Under the pieces are notes generated by a model. The model was given only the letters and a program-made list of their open reading frames with translations. It was not told where the DNA came from and did not search any database. From Ruminiclostridium josui JCM 17888 (GTDB taxonomy: Bacteria > Bacillota > Clostridia > Acetivibrionales > DSM-1351): a DNA stretch of 64,000 nt. The DNA is taken from the NCBI RefSeq assembly GCF_000526495.1, contig NZ_JAGE01000001.1, positions 1,176,001 to 1,240,000 of the forward strand. Direction: 5' to 3'. A program made the translations under genes and the position numbers. This document shows positions 32,458 through 41,200 of this stretch, one piece after another (positions within the stretch are counted from its first letter, which is position 1; each line of letters starts with the position of its first letter).

Positions 32458-33096
32458 ATGATTACAATGTATATTTATATTCTTGATACTTTAGCCGACT
32501 GGGAATTGGGATATGTAACTTCGGAGCTGAATTCTGGTCGCTTTTTCAAAAAGGATGCACAGCGTATATCCCTTAAAACGGTAAGCTGCTCTAAGGAGCC
32601 AATCCGTACAATGGGCGGACTGACTATTGTCCCAGATTGCTTGATTGACGATATGGTTGTGAACGAAACAAGTGTATTGCTATTGCCGGGTGCAAATACT
32701 TGGAGCGACCCAAAGCATGGAACTATTATCAAAAAAGTAAGTGAATTCCTTTCTGTAGGTGCCTTGGTGGGTGCAATCTGCGGAGCCACTGCTGCGCTTG
32801 CCAATGTTGGACTTTTGGATAAGCGTCCACACACCAGTAATGGAGAAGGTTTTCTTGAAATGGTTTCTCCCTGCTATAAAGGCCAGAGTTTTTATATGGA
32901 TGATTCTTCTGTAGCCGATAACAACCTCATTACCGCCGGTTCTACCGGAGGCTTATTGTGGGCAAAGCAAATCATTGAGCATTTAGGTGTATTTCAATCA
33001 GATACACTGGAGGCTTGGTATAACTATTTCAGTAACGGTAAGCCTGAACATTTCTTTGCCCTGATGCAGACTTTGCCATCTAACAATGAAAATTGA
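32458..33096 (+). CDS. DJ-1/PfpI family protein
   Basis: 212 residues starting MITMYIYILDTLADWE. The nucleophile elbow GAICGATAALA puts the reactive Cys at about residue 108, and DWE near the start is the usual acidic partner. The family includes stress-protective glyoxalase-like, protease-like and amidase-like members; the substrate cannot be assigned. ATG 32458 follows GGAGGAAAGTT. It is divergent from the WYL regulator and ends in a strong terminator, so the two genes form a compact cassette. Confidence 0.88.
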   Translation: MITMYIYILDTLADWELGYVTSELNSGRFFKKDAQRISLKTVSCSKEPIRTMGGLTIVPDCLIDDMVVNETSVLLLPGANTWSDPKHGTIIKKVSEFLSVGALVGAICGATAALANVGLLDKRPHTSNGEGFLEMVSPCYKGQSFYMDDSSVADNNLITAGSTGGLLWAKQIIEHLGVFQSDTLEAWYNYFSNGKPEHFFALMQTLPSNNEN

Positions 33097-33145
33097 TACA
33101 CATTTGTCTTAAACAGAATAGTTATTATATCCGTATGAAATTGGA

Positions 33146-33175
33146 GACAGCCTTGCTTGATAGAGCAAGGCTGTC
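33146..33175 (+). terminator. Terminator of the DJ-1/PfpI gene
   Basis: A 12-base perfect stem GACAGCCTTGCT and its complement, loop TGATAG, then CTCGTTATATTTT. Confidence 0.75.
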
Positions 33176-33193
33176 CTCGTTATATTTTCACCG

Positions 33194-33247
33194 TCACATC
33201 CCAAGTATAGTCCAGAGTATCCTTGCATTAGGTCGGTGAACGGATTT
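33194..33247. repeat. DUF3852 3'-end-like repeat, copy M
   Basis: On the minus strand it reads ARILWTILGM then TGA, the same end as the intact DUF3852 protein (YIWTILGM), with no gene body upstream. It lies between the DJ-1 cassette and the arsenic operon, just after a terminator that ends CTCGTT, the same junction pattern as at the end of arsC (37802-37860). Confidence 0.6.
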
Positions 33248-33277
33248 TAATTTTCATAAACAGCGCTTCCTTTCATA

Positions 33278-33333
33278 TTGACATTTTTTGATGTGAAGCA
33301 TATACTATATCATATCAAGATAATTTGATGTGA
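33278..33333 (+). promoter_or_regulatory. arsR promoter and ArsR operator
   Basis: TTGACA (33278) and TATACT (33301), 17 bases apart, form a near-ideal sigma-70/SigA promoter. Directly after it lies CATATCAA-6-TTGATGTG (33312-33333), an ArsR-type palindrome, so repression would block the start region. Confidence 0.75.
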
Positions 33334-33344
33334 GGTGATAAACG

Positions 33345-33659
33345 TTGGAGCTTACTCCGGAGAAGAACGCTAATGTATTTAAGGCATTTTGCGATGAAAA
33401 GCGGCTTGCCATTTTGGAACTGCTGCGCAGCGGTGAAAAATGCGCCTGCGTGCTCATTGATCAAATGGAAATCGGTCAGTCCTCCTTGTCCTATCACATG
33501 AAGATTTTATGTGAATCGGGTATTGTCGAAAGCAGACAGGAAGGCAAATGGACACATTATAAAATCAGTGAACAGGGCAGCCACGAGGCCATGCTCCTGT
33601 TAAAAGCAATTACCACCCCCAATGCAACCGCTGAAGATACTCGTTGTTGCAATCAATAA
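33345..33659 (+). CDS. arsR: ArsR family arsenic-responsive repressor
   Basis: 104 residues from TTG 33345, after GAGGTGAT. Winged helix: FCDEKRLAILELLRSGEKCACVL, then IGQSSLSYHMKILCESGIVE. Cys33 and Cys35 in ECxC-like position bind As(III)/Sb(III) in this family, and a C-terminal Cys pair (RCCNQ) may add to that. It is expected to bind the CATATCAA palindromes before its own gene and before arsP and to release them when arsenite is present. Confidence 0.92.
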   Translation: MELTPEKNANVFKAFCDEKRLAILELLRSGEKCACVLIDQMEIGQSSLSYHMKILCESGIVESRQEGKWTHYKISEQGSHEAMLLLKAITTPNATAEDTRCCNQ

Positions 33660-33696
33660 CGGCCATCTGATGGAAGATGGCTTTTATTCGGCACAA

Positions 33697-33718
33697 CATA
33701 TCAAGTTTTTTTGATATG
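33697..33718 (+). promoter_or_regulatory. Second ArsR-type operator, before arsP
   Basis: CATATCAA-GTTTTT-TTGATATG, a perfect eight-base palindrome matching the one at 33312-33333. Lying between arsR and the permease gene, it suggests an additional ArsR-controlled start there. Confidence 0.65.
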
Positions 33719-33752
33719 ACTATTGAATTTAAGAAAGAGAGGCGCTTACCCT

Positions 33753-34766
33753 ATGGAGATCCTTCAAAATACGTGGCTGTTCTTTCAAGACCAAGTGCTT
33801 GGAATGAAATGGCTCAACGCCCTAATCGGTAATCTGCTCTCGTTGTTCGGTCTTGATGTAACAGGACGAATTGGTGGCAGCGTTCAATTCTTTATCTATG
33901 ATGTACTAAAAATCACCGTACTGCTCTGCGTGCTGATTTTCATCATCTCGTACATTCAAAGCTACTTCCCGCCGGAACGAAGCAAGAAAATTATGAGCCG
34001 CTTTCACGGCGTGTGGGCAAATATCATGGCAGCACTGCTTGGCACGGTAACGCCTTTTTGCTCTTGCTCCTCCATACCTCTGTTCATTGGATTTACCAGT
34101 GCCGGACTGCCCCTTGGCGTGACTTTTTCCTTTCTGATTTCCTCACCCATGGTAGACCTCGGGTCGCTCGTTCTGCTCATGAGCATCTTTGGCACAAAGG
34201 TCGCTATCGTCTATGTCGTTGTGGGCCTGGTTATCGCGGTCGTTGGCGGTACGCTGATTGAAAAACTTCACATGGAAAACTATGTGGAAGAATTCATTCG
34301 CTCGGCAAGCGGCGTAGATATTGAATCGCCTGACTTAACCCGCAAAGAGCGTGTCATTTACGCCAAGGATCAGGTGGTGTCAACCTTCAAAAAAGTTCTG
34401 CCGTACATTCTGGTTGGCGTGGGCATCGGAGCTATCATCCACAACTGGATTCCTGAAAGCTGGATTGAGATGGTGCTTGGCAGCAATAATCCTTTTGGGG
34501 TAGTGCTGGCAACTCTGCTTGGCGTTCCCATGTACGCTGACATTTTCGGCACGATTCCGGTGGCCGAAGCGCTGCTCTACAAAGGCGCGCAGCTTGGTAC
34601 GGTTCTCTCCTTTATGATGGCAGTCACAACGCTTTCCCTGCCCTCCATCATCATGCTGCGCAAGGCGGTAAAGCCGAAGCTGTTGGGCACATTTATTGCC
34701 ATCTGCACCATCGGCATTATCATTGTTGGCTATCTGTTTAATATTTTCCAGTATCTACTGGTTTAA
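33753..34766 (+). CDS. arsP: ArsP/DUF318-type permease
   Basis: About 337 residues from ATG 33753 (MEILQNTWLFFQDQ), ten bases after GAGAGG; a TTG at 33723 is less likely. The eight or so membrane segments and the motif TPFCSCSSIPLFIGF are typical of the DUF318/ArsP permeases, some of which expel trivalent organoarsenicals through that Cys motif. GVPMYADIFGTIPVAEAL is the second conserved half. It is second in the ars operon. Confidence 0.88.
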   Translation: MEILQNTWLFFQDQVLGMKWLNALIGNLLSLFGLDVTGRIGGSVQFFIYDVLKITVLLCVLIFIISYIQSYFPPERSKKIMSRFHGVWANIMAALLGTVTPFCSCSSIPLFIGFTSAGLPLGVTFSFLISSPMVDLGSLVLLMSIFGTKVAIVYVVVGLVIAVVGGTLIEKLHMENYVEEFIRSASGVDIESPDLTRKERVIYAKDQVVSTFKKVLPYILVGVGIGAIIHNWIPESWIEMVLGSNNPFGVVLATLLGVPMYADIFGTIPVAEALLYKGAQLGTVLSFMMAVTTLSLPSIIMLRKAVKPKLLGTFIAICTIGIIIVGYLFNIFQYLLV

Positions 34767-34781
34767 TGGGAGGGAAAGAGA

Positions 34782-35555
34782 ATGGCTAAAAACTGGTATC
34801 CAGTCATCGATTATCTTGCTTGCACTGAATGCGGAACCTGCGTGGATTTTTGCTCCCACAGTGTTTATAACAAAGCAAAAGCCCCGTCCCCTGTGGTGAT
34901 GCAACCCGGAAACTGCATTGACCGTTGCCACGGCTGCGGCAACAAGTGTCCGGCAGGCGCCATCTCCTATGTAGGCGACGATACTGGCTGGACACCGCCA
35001 AACGGCGAATGCAGTGCAAAAAAAAGCGTAGATTGCTGCCGCGGCGGGACTTGTGAGGAGGATTCCTCCAAGGCTGTGCTTGTGGAATATCTCTATCTTG
35101 ATCTCAATACCTGTGACCGCTGTATCGGCGCCGATGCGGTACTGGAAGAAGTTTTGGGCAGTATCGCGCCCGCTCTGGAGGCTGCCGGATATACCATGCG
35201 GCTTCAAAAGGTACAGATCGCCACAAAAGAACTGGCGGAGCACTACCGATTCCTTGCGTCGCCCACCATTCGTGTAAATGGGCAGGATATCTGCGGACCT
35301 GTTGCGGAAAACACCTGCGGCTGCTGTGGTGAAATCAGCGGAACCGATGTGACCTGTCGTACCTTTGCATACAAAGGTCAAGCCTATGAAGTACCGCCCA
35401 AAGCCATGCTGGCCGAAGGAATTCTAAGAGCTGTGCTCGGCATGGTGCAGCCCGTTTGTGACTGCGGCGAGTATTCACTTCCAGAAAATCTCAAAAACTT
35501 CTTTGAGGGAAAAGCTGTGAAGACCGGTTGCTGCCCTGAAGGTACTTGCGGATGA
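34782..35555 (+). CDS. Ferredoxin-like domain fused to DUF2703
   Basis: 257 residues. The N-terminus holds clusters CTECGTCVDFC and CIDRCHGCGNKCP, which would bind one or two iron-sulfur clusters. From about residue 100, VEYLYLDLNTCDRCIGADAV and FLASPTIRVNGQDICGP are the DUF2703 domain, often found in arsenic operons and related in fold to thioredoxin. The tail is Cys-rich and ends GCCPEGTCG. It may pass electrons or bind arsenic or mercury. It starts 15 bases after arsP, with GGGAGG upstream. Confidence 0.82.
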   Translation: MAKNWYPVIDYLACTECGTCVDFCSHSVYNKAKAPSPVVMQPGNCIDRCHGCGNKCPAGAISYVGDDTGWTPPNGECSAKKSVDCCRGGTCEEDSSKAVLVEYLYLDLNTCDRCIGADAVLEEVLGSIAPALEAAGYTMRLQKVQIATKELAEHYRFLASPTIRVNGQDICGPVAENTCGCCGEISGTDVTCRTFAYKGQAYEVPPKAMLAEGILRAVLGMVQPVCDCGEYSLPENLKNFFEGKAVKTGCCPEGTCG

Positions 35556-35593
35556 GTAAACAAAGGATATAAAAACAGTTATTCCACTTTTGA

Positions 35594-35857
35594 TTTTCGC
35601 CGTCATTGCCGAGATTGACCTTTACGGTTTTGGGTATCCTTGCGGCCACGGCGGGCAGCCTTGTATGGAGTGTTTTGCTACTGCTGCTCTATTTCATTGG
35701 GCACGGCATTCTCGCCGTGATTGCGGAGCCTTCCATGGGCTTTGCCCAAAAGCTCTCCCAAAGCGAGAAGTATGGAAAAGCCAGCGCTATTTTGAAAATC
35801 GTCATGGGCGCGGTGATCCTGCTCATCGGTTTCTATTTGTTATATTCAGGTTTCTAA
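35594..35857 (+). pseudogene. C-terminal remnant of a CcdA-like membrane protein
   Basis: The frame is open from 35594 and reads FSPSLPRLTFTVLGILAATA, LVWSVLLLLLYFIGHGILAV, then an end like GAVILLIGFYLLYSGF. This is the second half of a CcdA/DsbD-type electron-transfer membrane protein, beginning at the usual FSPC motif, here FSPS with the Cys lost. The first half is missing, as only 38 bases separate it from the previous gene. In related ars operons a full ccdA pairs with the thioredoxin that follows. Confidence 0.7.
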
Positions 35858-35882
35858 TCATGAATTTAAGGAGGTTTTTATT

Positions 35883-36326
35883 ATGGCATTGTTTGGTTTT
35901 GGTAAAAAGAAAAATGCAGAGGAAGAATTGGTGCAGTGTGGTTGCGGGGAAATGTGCAAGCCCTCCGAAATTGCCGCAAAGAAAGCTGACGAAGAAGCAA
36001 AAGCAAAAAACTCCGGTTGCTGCTGTGGCGGTGACTGCAATACAGAAACGATTGCGGAAGCCGAAAAAGCAAAAGTGAGCGGTTCATCCGTCAAGGTGCT
36101 TGGCTCGGGCTGTGCAAAGTGCAATCAACTGGAAGCGGCTACCTTGGAAGCGCTCAAAGAGCTTGGCATGGATGCCACCATTGACCATGTGACAGACTTT
36201 ACACAGATCGCTGCTTACGGTGTGATGACAACTCCTGCATTGGTTGTGGACGGCAAGGTCGTTTCCTTTGGAAAGGTTTTAAAAAAGGACGAGGTCGTTA
36301 AAATCCTGCAAAAAGTACGGGGGTAA
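35883..36326 (+). CDS. Thioredoxin-like redox protein with Cys-rich N-terminal extension
   Basis: 147 residues. The C-terminal half is a small thioredoxin fold, VKVLGSGCAKCNQLEAATLE with active site C77-x2-C80 and YGVMTTPALVVDG with the cis-Pro. The first 60 residues carry CGCGEMCKPSE and GCCCGGDC, a putative metal-binding tail. GGAGG precedes ATG 35883. It probably supplies electrons within the ars pathway or traps arsenic. Its natural partner CcdA is truncated here. Confidence 0.85.
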   Translation: MALFGFGKKKNAEEELVQCGCGEMCKPSEIAAKKADEEAKAKNSGCCCGGDCNTETIAEAEKAKVSGSSVKVLGSGCAKCNQLEAATLEALKELGMDATIDHVTDFTQIAAYGVMTTPALVVDGKVVSFGKVLKKDEVVKILQKVRG

Positions 36327-36330
36327 ATTT

Positions 36331-37377
36331 ATGGCAAAGGAAAAATCACAAAGCATTGGCTTCTTTCAAAAATACCTGACCGTGTGGGTTGCTCTCTGTA
36401 TGACGGCAGGTGTTTTAATTGGTAAACTTTTACCTGCCGTTCCTGCATTTTTAGGCCGTTTTGAGTATGCCAGAGTTTCTATTCCGGTCGCCATCCTCAT
36501 TTGGGTGATGATTTATCCCATGATGATGAAGGTGAATTTCCAGAGCGTCAAAAATGTGGGGAAAAACCCAAAGGGGTTATTCGTCACATGGGTGACAAAC
36601 TGGCTCATCAAGCCGTTCACCATGTACGGTATCGCCGCGCTATTTTTCTATGTGGTTTTTAAGGGCTTGATTGCCCCTGACCTCGCCAAGGAGTATCTGG
36701 CGGGTGCAGTACTCTTGGGTGCGGCACCCTGCACAGCGATGGTGTTCGTCTGGAGCACGCTCACCAAAGGAAACCCTGCCTACACCGTAGTACAGGTAGC
36801 AACCAACGATTTGATTATTCTGGTTGCCTTTGTGCCGATTGTGAAATTCCTACTGGGCGTTTCCAACGTGTCCGTGCCATGGGACACGCTGATTTTATCG
36901 GTCATTTTATTTGTAGTCATTCCGCTTGCGGGCGGTATTCTGACCCGTGTGCTGGTGACAAATCGCAAGGGCACAGAGTATTTTGAAAACACCTTTGTCC
37001 ATAAATTTGATAATGCCACCAGCATTGGTCTGCTGCTCACTTTGGTATTGCTGTTTTCCTTCCAAGGTGATGTGATTTTGAATAATCCGCTGCACATTCT
37101 ACTCATTGCTGTGCCGCTTGTTTTGCAAACTTTCCTTATTTTCTTCATCGCTTATTTTGCTTGCAAATGGCTGAAGCTGCCCCATGATATTGCCGCCCCT
37201 GCGGGGATGATTGGCGCGTCCAACTTCTTTGAACTGTCGGTCGCTGTGGCGATTGCATTGTTTGGTACTACTTCACCGGCGGCTCTTGCCACCGTAGTTG
37301 GCGTGCTGACCGAGGTGCCGGTGATGCTGTTGCTTGTAAAAATCGCCAACAAAACGAAAGGATGGTTTCCAGTATGA
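36331..37377 (+). CDS. acr3: Acr3-type arsenite efflux permease
   Basis: A 348-residue membrane protein with ten likely helices. LLGAAPCTAMVFVWS puts the conserved Cys at about residue 134 as needed for As(OH)3 transport in Acr3, and NWLIKPFTMYG and PLAGGILTRVLV are other family blocks. It starts four bases after the thioredoxin stop. It exports arsenite made by ArsC. The whole operon follows one promoter with ArsR control. Confidence 0.93.
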   Translation: MAKEKSQSIGFFQKYLTVWVALCMTAGVLIGKLLPAVPAFLGRFEYARVSIPVAILIWVMIYPMMMKVNFQSVKNVGKNPKGLFVTWVTNWLIKPFTMYGIAALFFYVVFKGLIAPDLAKEYLAGAVLLGAAPCTAMVFVWSTLTKGNPAYTVVQVATNDLIILVAFVPIVKFLLGVSNVSVPWDTLILSVILFVVIPLAGGILTRVLVTNRKGTEYFENTFVHKFDNATSIGLLLTLVLLFSFQGDVILNNPLHILLIAVPLVLQTFLIFFIAYFACKWLKLPHDIAAPAGMIGASNFFELSVAVAIALFGTTSPAALATVVGVLTEVPVMLLLVKIANKTKGWFPV

Positions 37378-37781
37378 GCAAACCTAAAGTAGCATTTATC
37401 TGCGTACACAACTCCTGCCGCAGCCAAATTGCCGAAGCACTGGGCAAGTACCTTGCGTCTGATGTCTTTGAAAGCTATTCTGCCGGAACGGAAGTAAAGC
37501 CGCAAATCAATCAGGATGCTGTGCGGCTGATGAAGCAGATTTATGGCATCGACATGGAGCGAACTCAGCGCAGTAAGCTGCTGGAGGAGATTCCCCCAGT
37601 GGATATCGTGGTGACCATGGGCTGCAATGTGCAGTGTCCTTTTTTGCCCTGTATGCACAGGGAGGATTGGGGGTTAGATGACCCAACCGGCAAAAGCGAT
37701 GTGGACTTTGAACGTACTATAAAAGCAATCCGCTCTAAAATTGAGAATTTGAGAGAGCGAATCGCTGACAACAAACTATAA
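37374..37781 (+). CDS. arsC: Arsenate reductase, thioredoxin-dependent type
   Basis: 135 residues from ATG 37374, which overlaps the acr3 stop as ATGA. The P-loop FICVHNSCRSQIAEAL has Cys10-x5-Arg16 as in low-molecular-weight phosphatase-like ArsC; further Cys residues (MGCNVQCPFLPC) form the relay disulfide. DPTGKSDVDF carries the catalytic Asp. It reduces arsenate to arsenite for Acr3. Confidence 0.93.
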   Translation: MSKPKVAFICVHNSCRSQIAEALGKYLASDVFESYSAGTEVKPQINQDAVRLMKQIYGIDMERTQRSKLLEEIPPVDIVVTMGCNVQCPFLPCMHREDWGLDDPTGKSDVDFERTIKAIRSKIENLRERIADNKL

Positions 37782-37783
37782 AG

Positions 37784-37811
37784 AACGAGGCTGGCGTTTG
37801 TCAGCCTCGTT
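37784..37811 (+). terminator. Terminator of the ars operon
   Basis: Stem AACGAGGCTG and its complement, ten bases and perfect, followed by TTCCTATT. Thirteen bases further on is the antisense end of the DUF3852 gene. Confidence 0.75.
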
Positions 37812-37824
37812 TTCCTATTCTCCG

Positions 37825-38163
37825 TTACATCCCCAGTATCGTCCAGATGTATAACGGCGCGGTCAGGGTGAATACCAGACAAGCGAACAGGATTGCGGGC
37901 GCTGCCCACTCAAACTGCCCGTGCTTGCGGTAATCAAAGTATGCCGTACCCAATTTTGCGAAGAAAAACACAGCAAGAATCAGGTCAATAGCAGGGAAAA
38001 CCACCTTGTTTACCACAGCTTTGATTTGACCGGAAGCGTCGTTCCAGGTGCTTTCAATGGCTCCGGCTACGTCGCCTGTGGGCGGTGCGGCGTAAGCAGT
38101 CGTGCAAAGCATGCAGCCCAGCAATACCACGAGGAGAACAGACAGGATTCTTTTGAGTTTCAT
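37825..38163 (-). CDS. DUF3852-like exported membrane protein (pilin-like)
   Basis: 112 residues from ATG 38163 (MKLKRILSVLLVVLLGCML, signal-type helix with cleavage near AYA). Two further hydrophobic segments follow (VFPAIDLILAVFFFAKL and AAPAILFACLVFTLTAPLYI), ending WTILGM. The plan recalls VirB2/TrbC-type pilins, and DUF3852 proteins occur in clostridial conjugative transposons. Copies of its 3' end are found at 33194-33247 and 31351-31404, which suggests that the DNA between was inserted at this gene's end. Confidence 0.75.
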   Translation of the reverse strand: MKLKRILSVLLVVLLGCMLCTTAYAAPPTGDVAGAIESTWNDASGQIKAVVNKVVFPAIDLILAVFFFAKLGTAYFDYRKHGQFEWAAPAILFACLVFTLTAPLYIWTILGM

Positions 38164-38256
38164 GAGGATAACCACCTTTCTGTATGATTTTTTACATAAG
38201 TAAAGACCGCAAAGCAAACAAGCATTGCCCTGCAGCCCTGTTTCTTTTTTCTGTTG

Positions 38257-41200
38257 TTAAGGCTTTACCGGTGCGATGTGCCAGTCGTCCCAAAGGCTTC
38301 CCCGAATAGTCACCGAATCGGTGAGGTTCATGGATAGCATACCTGCAGGCGTCCAGCAGTCGATTAGCCAGGTGTACGGCGTGTAGCTGCCGTCAGGGAA
38401 CCATACGGGTGTGAAGTGCGTCCGGCGCTTATAGGTCGAGTATTTGTTGGACGCAAACTCGAATTTTGAGCTGTAGCCGGATTGGATGCGCTCCAGCAAT
38501 CGCCAGTAGCTTTCGTACCGGAATTCAGGAAAATAGGTTACAGCAGTTTGCGCATCGGTCACCGCAGAGGACTGGTTGGTGCTGACATTTGCGGTTACGG
38601 TCTGATTGATACCATAGGCTAAGGGTCATTGCTGACCCTCGCCACCGAACCGTACGTACACCTCTCGATGTATACGGCTCTCCGTTAATATTTAACGTAT
38701 AAAAAATTCAAGTCTAATCGTCATGGATTGCCTTATGACAATCTTCACATACCACTAAGGTTTTTCTACGTTTGGATTTCATTATCTGCTCCCAAAGCGA
38801 TGTTCCGTCCAGCCCTTTTACACTCGGCACATGATGAACCTCATAGCTGGCTTTATCTTTACTACCGCACAATTCACAAATCCCTGCCTGTAGTCGCGCC
38901 CTAATTGTCGCATTTGTATTTACAGAATATCTGTGTTGTACAATCTTGTCCTCGCACTTACCCTTGCAGTCCTTTAGTTTTACAATTCGCTTTTCTTTGG
39001 TTGCGCCATTTTCCGTTTTATACTTGATGGCCCAATCCTTGCCTTGCTTATGTTTGGCTACTATTTTCTTAATTGTGGAATTGTGTTTTCCTGCAAGCGT
39101 AGCAAGACAACTGTATTCCATCAGATAAGCGAAATATTGCAGCTTGTATAGATTTGAGGCAAGGTAATAGTAATTCACTATCCCACGAATCTCCGCATTG
39201 TATCGTTCAACAATTTCTGCGTCAGGTAGGTACAACCAGCCTTTTTTGTGTAGCGGTCTAAACTTTTTCGCTTCAGTTTGACGGACAAATCCTTTCTCAA
39301 ACATATGCTTTTCGATTTTCTCAAATGGTACGCTTAATGCAACAGTGTTATTTAGATGTCTTGCCTTACGTCCCCTGCTATCGGTCATATATTCTTGATT
39401 TCGCCTAACCGATATATCATAGCCTAAGAATCTTACTCGCTCACTGCTGTGTGTAATCAGGGTTTTGTCTTTGCTTAGAGTGAGTTTGTATTCGTCAAAA
39501 AGAAACTTTGCTAACTGCTCTTTAAGCCTTACGCAATCTTCTTTACTGCCATTTTCTGCTATCAGAAAATCATCGGCATACCTGACGTACGATACCTTTT
39601 TGTCATCCTGCATTTTTGAGGGTGTTTTTCGGTATTGTTCCTCCAGGTCGTGAATTTCAGATAACAAGGCTGTTCTTTGTTCGCCTGTGGCACTTTTCAG
39701 TTTTTTCCTTCTTTTAAAGAGTTTCGCACTTAAGGAGCTATGTTCAGGTGTGATTTTTCTGGTTGCAGGCTTATCAAAGGCTTGCTTTATTTTCGCGATT
39801 TCATTGTCTAGCTCATTAAGATAGATGTTGGCAAGAATTGGAGAAAGGATGCCGCCTTGCGGACAGCCGGAATATGTTTGATGGTATTTCCAGTCCTCCA
39901 TGTATCCTGCTTTCAAAAAACTACGGATAACATTAATAAATCTGCTATCCTTGATTTTCCTTTGCAAAATCTCAATCAGCTTATCATGGTCAATGTCGTC
40001 AAAGCATCCTTTGATGTCGCCTTCAATGAACCATTTTGCACCCCTAAAATATAGTTTTGCTTGTTCAAGGGCTGTGTGACAGCTCCTCTTAGGTCTAAAC
40101 CCGTGCGAAAAGTCACTGAATGTAGGCTCATAGATTGCTTCCAAAAAGTTACGTATTACCTCTTGCAGCAGCTTATCTCTGAATGACGGTATTCCTAAAG
40201 GCCGCATTTTGCCGTTTTTCTTCTTGATATATTCTCTGCGAACCGGCTTAGGTGTATATGTTCCGTCTGACAGTTCTTTTATTAAGCTGTCAACGTACTT
40301 TTTTCCAAAACCGTCGGCAGTATCATTATCAATGCCTTTGGTTGATGCACCCTTGTTGGAATATAGCTTTTGATATGCAAGGTAATAGATGTCATCTCTT
40401 AGGAGATAACGGTACAGACGTGTGTAGACACCGTCTTTGTGCTCGCTTGAATTCTTGTAAATACGCTCCAAAATATCAGATGTTGGTTTTGTCACGGTTT
40501 CTCCGTCCTTTCATCTTTCTTATTTTGAATTTATTAACTGTTCCACTTCGCTGTTTTCTGAGATTTCCTCAGCCTAAGCTACTATTGGAACTCTGTTGCC
40601 ATGCAGATAATATATCTGTTTAGGCAATCCCCAGTTTAACTTTGTCCTTGGAAGTGCAGATTGTCGGATATGCTTTCGGTCCGTTATAACATGTTCTCAT
40701 GCCTGCTTTGTAATTTGCTGATGACTCCATATACGGTTACGGTATATATGGATAATTACAACTAAGGTATCATGGTAATTTCCTTAGACCCAAAACAAGG
40801 GTAGCTTAGACCTCACATTCGCCAATCGCAAGCTTATCCTCGTATCTGCTTGTCATCGCAACATAAGTCGAGACTTTTACCCTAAGTCCACTTGTCGCTT
40901 TCCTACCATGCGGTGTTCCTGTATCGGGTTTCCCCTTGCAGTAAGGTAGGTTGACTTACACGTCATCTTGTGTAGTAGTTCCAACCAGTGATTTTTGCTC
41001 ACTTTCTACTGAAACAAAGCCCTATCTGGGCGCACGTATCCGCTTTTTATGTTCTTGCCGTATGCGGTCGGTGCTTTTGCATCAGGCACAACGCTCATGG
41101 CAGCTGATAGGCTGGCGGTATAAGAGAGCCAGTCGAACTCCCACCAGCCGTGGTCGCACCAATATCCGGAGTCCTCACCCGTGGAATGCCATACCCAATA

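Larger units (their letters stand above)
38614..41035 (-). mobile_element. Group II intron, 2422 bases
   Basis: The 5' end (minus strand from 41035) is GTGCGCCCAGATAGGG, the standard bacterial group II start. Domain V (38647-38680) is 34 nt, from GAGCCGTATAC to GTACGGTTC. Domain VI (38614-38642 region) has stem GGGTCA/TGACCC and a bulged A at 38620, seven bases before the 3' end CCTAT. The encoded maturase is in domain IV. A possible EBS1 is TATCCG (40665-40670), complementary to CGGATA at the end of exon 1. Borders are supported by protein alignment across the joint. Confidence 0.92.

Noticed and set aside
35590-36078. Plus-strand frame of 162 codons between DUF2703 and the thioredoxin gene
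   Set aside because: Out of phase with both the CcdA remnant and the thioredoxin gene, which carry recognisable motifs.
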